DNA of 37,239 nucleotides, taken from JALGVA01 sp964617715. GTDB lineage: Bacteria; Armatimonadota; Zipacnadia; Zipacnadales; UBA5352. The DNA lies in the NCBI GenBank assembly GCA_964617715.1, contig CAZTZN010000021.1, forward strand, positions 1 to 37,239. The letters are read 5' to 3'. Positions 34,073 through 37,239 of the stretch are shown piece after piece (the stretch's first letter is position 1; each line of letters opens with the position of its first letter). The position numbers and the translations under genes were made by a program. Under the pieces are notes generated by a model. The model was not told the DNA's origin and did no database searches. It was given only the letters and a program-made list of their open reading frames with translations.

Positions 34073-34252
34073 CGGTTGGGGCCTCCTGTGGACGTGCGCA
34101 TGTGCGTCGCGCTCGCCTGTTTCGCCACGGCCGTACGGGCGTCCTGCGTTCCCCACGGAGGCGAGGTGAAGACCAGGTCGCCGGCGAACCCGACGTGCGC
34201 ATCTGATCCCGGCCCGATCACACCGGCGTGTCCGACCCCGAGGAGAAGTGCG

Positions 34253-35719
34253 ATGATCGACGTGGTATTCGCCTACGATGTCGAGGACGTATACAACCCG
34301 GCGTCTGATGACGCCCTGCTGCAGATCTGCCGCATCCACGCCGAGGAGGGCGTGCCCGCGTCGATGTTCGTGGCGGCGGAGAAGGCGCGCTGCATGCGCG
34401 AGCGCGGGCGGCGCGACGTGCTCGACGCGCTGGGCGGGAACGCGCACGGCGACCTCATCGAGATTTGCTACCACGGCAACTACTGGGGCGACTTTCCCGA
34501 GCCCGCGACGCGCTACGGGACGCGCCTTCCGTTTGACCAAGCGGTGGAGATGGCCCTGCATGTCGAGGCGCGCGGGTTGCACGATGTCGCCGAGATCACC
34601 GGGAAGTTCCCGGTGGCATGGTGCTGCCACCAGGCGCAGCAGTCGCTGCCCATGCAGTACGGGATGAAGCTGGCGGGCGTGCGCTGCTGGGCGGGCGGGC
34701 CACGCGGGTGGATTATGAACTGGCTGAGCTGGCCGCGCTCGAACTGCGTGGTCTCCAGCCAGGGGACCTGGAACCTGGAGGCTGATCCGCTAAATCCGGA
34801 TGCGGTGAAGCCGCCCTCAGATCCGGAGGCCGACCTGCGCGTCGCCCAGGAGGCCTTCGACCGCGTCGCGCAGAGCCAACCGTTCATCAGCTTCGTCGGC
34901 CACCCGGTCTGCTGGGTGACGCGCGAGTGGGGCAGCCTGTGGAACTACGCCACGCTCTTTCGCTACGGGACCGCGAGCCGTTATCCGCGCCCGCGGATCA
35001 GCTCGCCCGCGCGGCCGCGCACTCCCGAAGACAGCGCCGCGGCGTACCAGCATCTGCGCCTGCTGCTGCGCTGGATCCGCATGCGCGCGGACGTGAACCT
35101 GACCACCTACGCGGCGCTGTGCGCGCGCGACGACGAGTCCGGCCAGCAATGGGTGAGCTGGGAGCAGCTTGTCTCGCTCGCCCGGCGCATGACGCTCAAC
35201 CTTGACGCGATTGTAGACTACGGCACCAGCTTCTCGCCCGCAGACGTGTGCGGGATGCTGATTTTCGCCGTGCAGTACTGCTACCATCACCACCGCTGGC
35301 CGGAGCAGATCCCCGTGCAGCGCGTGCTCGGCCCGACCGAGGAGCCGATGCCGAGCGCGCCGCTCACCGCCGACCGCCGCAGCATCTTCGCCGGCTGCCT
35401 CGCGGCCTACGCCATCATGATGGACGACCGGCGCCTGCCGGGGAAGCTGCGCGCCGGTTATGTGGACGTCGGGCCGGCGCAGCTTCTGCATCTCGCGGCG
35501 GGGCTGGCGCTGGAGTACGAGGAAACCGGCGCGATCCCGGAGCGGGTCAGCATCGAGGCGGTGCCCACGCTCCCGAGCGTGGTGGAGACGCCGATCATCA
35601 CCGACCGGCGCTTCGGCTCGACCAACATGCCGGCCGATCTCGACCATGAACCGCTCTGGGAGCTGCTCCGCTGGCAGGCGTGGAGTTACCGGCCCGCGGT
35701 GCCGGGAAACTCGCTGTGA
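34253..35719 (+). CDS. NodB-like protein with PMBR-like repeats (paralog B, altered metal site)
   Basis: This 488-residue soluble protein starts at ATG 34253, with AGGAG 7 nt upstream. It parallels the gene at 25669: VFAYDVEDVYNPASDDALL at the N-terminus matches IFSFDTEDYVDPVSNDALL there, and both have RxLGPTEEP followed by an LGPxxLL- or VGPAQLL-type repeat. The metal motif differs: where paralog A has HSDHH, this one has HGNYW (H74, then Trp78), so the second histidine ligand is lost. The C-terminal region holds two PMBR-like units (FSPADVCGMLIFAV and VDVGPAQLLHLAAGLAL). It is divergent from the ASST-like gene and is followed after 10 bp by the nitrilase-like gene, probably cotranscribed. 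Confidence 0.68.
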   Translation: MIDVVFAYDVEDVYNPASDDALLQICRIHAEEGVPASMFVAAEKARCMRERGRRDVLDALGGNAHGDLIEICYHGNYWGDFPEPATRYGTRLPFDQAVEMALHVEARGLHDVAEITGKFPVAWCCHQAQQSLPMQYGMKLAGVRCWAGGPRGWIMNWLSWPRSNCVVSSQGTWNLEADPLNPDAVKPPSDPEADLRVAQEAFDRVAQSQPFISFVGHPVCWVTREWGSLWNYATLFRYGTASRYPRPRISSPARPRTPEDSAAAYQHLRLLLRWIRMRADVNLTTYAALCARDDESGQQWVSWEQLVSLARRMTLNLDAIVDYGTSFSPADVCGMLIFAVQYCYHHHRWPEQIPVQRVLGPTEEPMPSAPLTADRRSIFAGCLAAYAIMMDDRRLPGKLRAGYVDVGPAQLLHLAAGLALEYEETGAIPERVSIEAVPTLPSVVETPIITDRRFGSTNMPADLDHEPLWELLRWQAWSYRPAVPGNSL

Positions 35720-35729
35720 GGTGAGGCGC

Positions 35730-37239
35730 ATGAGCAGGGCCATCGTGGCGCTCGTGCTGACCGTGGCATCGATGGCGCCGACGGCCGCCGAGGTCATCTT
35801 CCACGAGGACTTCGAGCAGGCGGCGGCCACCGATCTGCTGCGCACCATCTACGGAGATCGGCCCACCGAGCTGCTCATCAACGGCGCCGAGGTCGGACTG
35901 GGCGTTGATGGCAGCACCGGGGCGCATTTCCGCGCCAAGTTCGGGCCGACCGAGTTCCGGCAGTCGTACTGGGCGTACACGCTGCCCGAGCCTATCCCGC
36001 TCGTTGAGGGGCTGCAGACCATCTCGTTCCGCGTGAAGAGCAGCTCGGTGGTGCGCCTGAAGGCGGGCATCGCGCCCTTCGGCTTTATCTACCATGGCCC
36101 CGAGAGCACCGGCAGTGGCGAGTGGGAAACGGTCACGCTGGATAATGCCTGGGGCGAGCTGTCGGCGTGGTGCGAGGGCGGCGACCGCAATCCGCGCGAG
36201 GGCTTCATTGATCGCATCATCTTCTCGATTGCCAACACCGACAACATCACGGCCGACGTGGTCATCGACGAACTCGTGCTCACAGCCGCGGAAGGGACGG
36301 GAGCCATGATCGAGCGGGAACGCTTCGAACGCGAGGTCGCGCGCACCCGCATCAGCGTGGTGACGCAGCTCTGGAGCGACGAGGGCCGCACGCTGGAGGC
36401 GGTCGAGCGCCTCATCGACGAGGCGGCCGCCGATGGCGCCGACCTGTGCCTGCTGCCTCAGGAGTGCGTGCAGACCGACGGCGAGCCCATCCCCGGGCCG
36501 ATCAGCGAGGCCATCGCCGCGAAGGCGGCCGAGCATTCGATGTACGTGGTCGGCTGCATCCGCGAGTCCGACGGTGACCGGACCTACGTGACCAGCTTCC
36601 TGTGTGACCGCGAGGGCGAGATCATCGGCCGCTACCGCAAATCACACAAGCTGCCCGATGAGGACATGGACCTCGGTGACGACCTGCCGGTGTTCGAGAC
36701 CGACATCGGCACCGTCGCGATGCGCATCGGCACCGACCGGCATTTCGTGGACATCGACCACGTGTACACTGCCAGGGGCGCGCGCATCATCCTGTGGTCG
36801 CAGATGCCCGAGCCGGTGGATGATGAGTATCTGCAGGACGCGCCGGTGCTTGGCCGGGCGATCGACTACCGGGTGTTCTACGCCTGCGCGCGTTACGCCA
36901 ACGCCGGACCGGGGTGGATCACCAACAAGTTCCCGCCCTATCGCGGCATGCCGCTGGGCCGCTCATGGGTGGTCAATCGCGAGGGCCAGCGCATCGCCTG
37001 CACGCCGCGCACCGGCGCGGGGGTCGCGACGGCGATCATCCCCAAGACGCAGCTTCTGGCACCGGGGCGGGGCGCCTCGGATCGCACCGCCTTCGGCGCG
37101 CTGACCGCCCCGGTGACACTACCCGAACCGCGCGAGTGGGCCAGGCGCCGCGTGCGCCTGACCGCCATCGAGAACCACGTGGGCTTCGATCAGCTCCTGA
37201 CCTTGCTGGATGAGGCGGGGGAGATCGGCAGCGATCTGG
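35730..37239 (+). CDS. Secreted nitrilase-fold protein lacking nucleophilic Cys, 3' partial
   Basis: This frame is open to the right edge, with 503 residues visible. A signal peptide covers ~1-20 (MSRAIVALVLTVASMAPTAA). A beta-sandwich domain, CBM-like, spans ~20-190 (FHEDFEQA, YWAYTLPEP, ISFRVKSSS, VVIDELVLT). The carbon-nitrogen hydrolase fold begins near M193. Its Glu is E245 (LLPQECV) and its Lys K304 (YRKSHK). The segment that usually carries IC-x-x-R-H (as in beta-ureidopropionase) reads MRIGTDRHF, with Gly334 in place of Cys. The rest of the fold is conserved, including RGARIILWSQ and GRAIDYRVFYACARYANAG. A normal amidase reaction is therefore doubtful. The start ATG at 35730 has GTGAGG about 4 nt upstream, 10 bp after paralog B. 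Confidence 0.78.
   Translation, partial: MSRAIVALVLTVASMAPTAAEVIFHEDFEQAAATDLLRTIYGDRPTELLINGAEVGLGVDGSTGAHFRAKFGPTEFRQSYWAYTLPEPIPLVEGLQTISFRVKSSSVVRLKAGIAPFGFIYHGPESTGSGEWETVTLDNAWGELSAWCEGGDRNPREGFIDRIIFSIANTDNITADVVIDELVLTAAEGTGAMIERERFEREVARTRISVVTQLWSDEGRTLEAVERLIDEAAADGADLCLLPQECVQTDGEPIPGPISEAIAAKAAEHSMYVVGCIRESDGDRTYVTSFLCDREGEIIGRYRKSHKLPDEDMDLGDDLPVFETDIGTVAMRIGTDRHFVDIDHVYTARGARIILWSQMPEPVDDEYLQDAPVLGRAIDYRVFYACARYANAGPGWITNKFPPYRGMPLGRSWVVNREGQRIACTPRTGAGVATAIIPKTQLLAPGRGASDRTAFGALTAPVTLPEPREWARRRVRLTAIENHVGFDQLLTLLDEAGEIGSDL

Overview
The window is GC-rich bacterial chromosome, roughly two thirds G+C by eye, with short intergenic gaps and frequent ATGA-type overlaps. It holds 25 protein genes. 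I see no rRNA, tRNA, CRISPR array, IS element or phage gene. The mix of a PEP-CTERM protein, SdrD-B-like repeats, secreted glycosidase-like proteins, a spore-photoproduct-lyase-like radical SAM enzyme and a PHP/DUF3604-like protein is typical of free-living Armatimonadota. Planctomycetota are an alternative. This placement is inference from gene content only.

Region 1 (1-1813, minus strand): a YjbH-like secreted protein cut by the window edge, and a BtrH_N-like protein. Region 2 (1934-8164, plus strand): a tight seven-gene run of small membrane protein, ribD, ribE, ribBA, ribH, an HtrA-type protease and a secreted esterase. It contains the enzymes from GTP to riboflavin, but the DHBP-synthase half of RibBA lacks its usual acidic active-site residues. 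No FMN riboswitch is visible in the 120 bp upstream. Region 3 (8186-12530, minus): a membrane protein with a central spermidine-synthase-like domain and a secreted TIM-barrel-like protein, convergent with region 2.

Region 4 (12531-18358, plus): a 405-bp divergent intergenic region with several hairpins and a near-consensus sigma70 promoter, then a small PEP-CTERM protein, a large SdrD-B-repeat surface protein that appears to share a domain with it, and a TPR membrane protein. Helically phased CTTGAG repeats lie in front of the SdrD gene. Region 5 (18481-24063, plus): a secreted glycosidase-like protein, mutM, a cysteine synthase and a Gfo/Idh/MocA oxidoreductase.

Region 6 (24208-37239): a cluster on both strands with an SPL-like radical SAM protein rich in extra cysteines, two paralogous NodB-like proteins with C-terminal repeats resembling pseudomurein-binding repeats, a PHP/DUF3604-like protein, a giant GH42-like secreted protein, an arylsulfotransferase-like propeller, and a secreted nitrilase-fold protein whose nucleophilic cysteine is replaced. 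Several members look like pseudoenzymes beside intact relatives. This is the most likely place for an undescribed pathway, probably acting on an extracellular glycan or modified sugar, but no substrate can be named from sequence alone.
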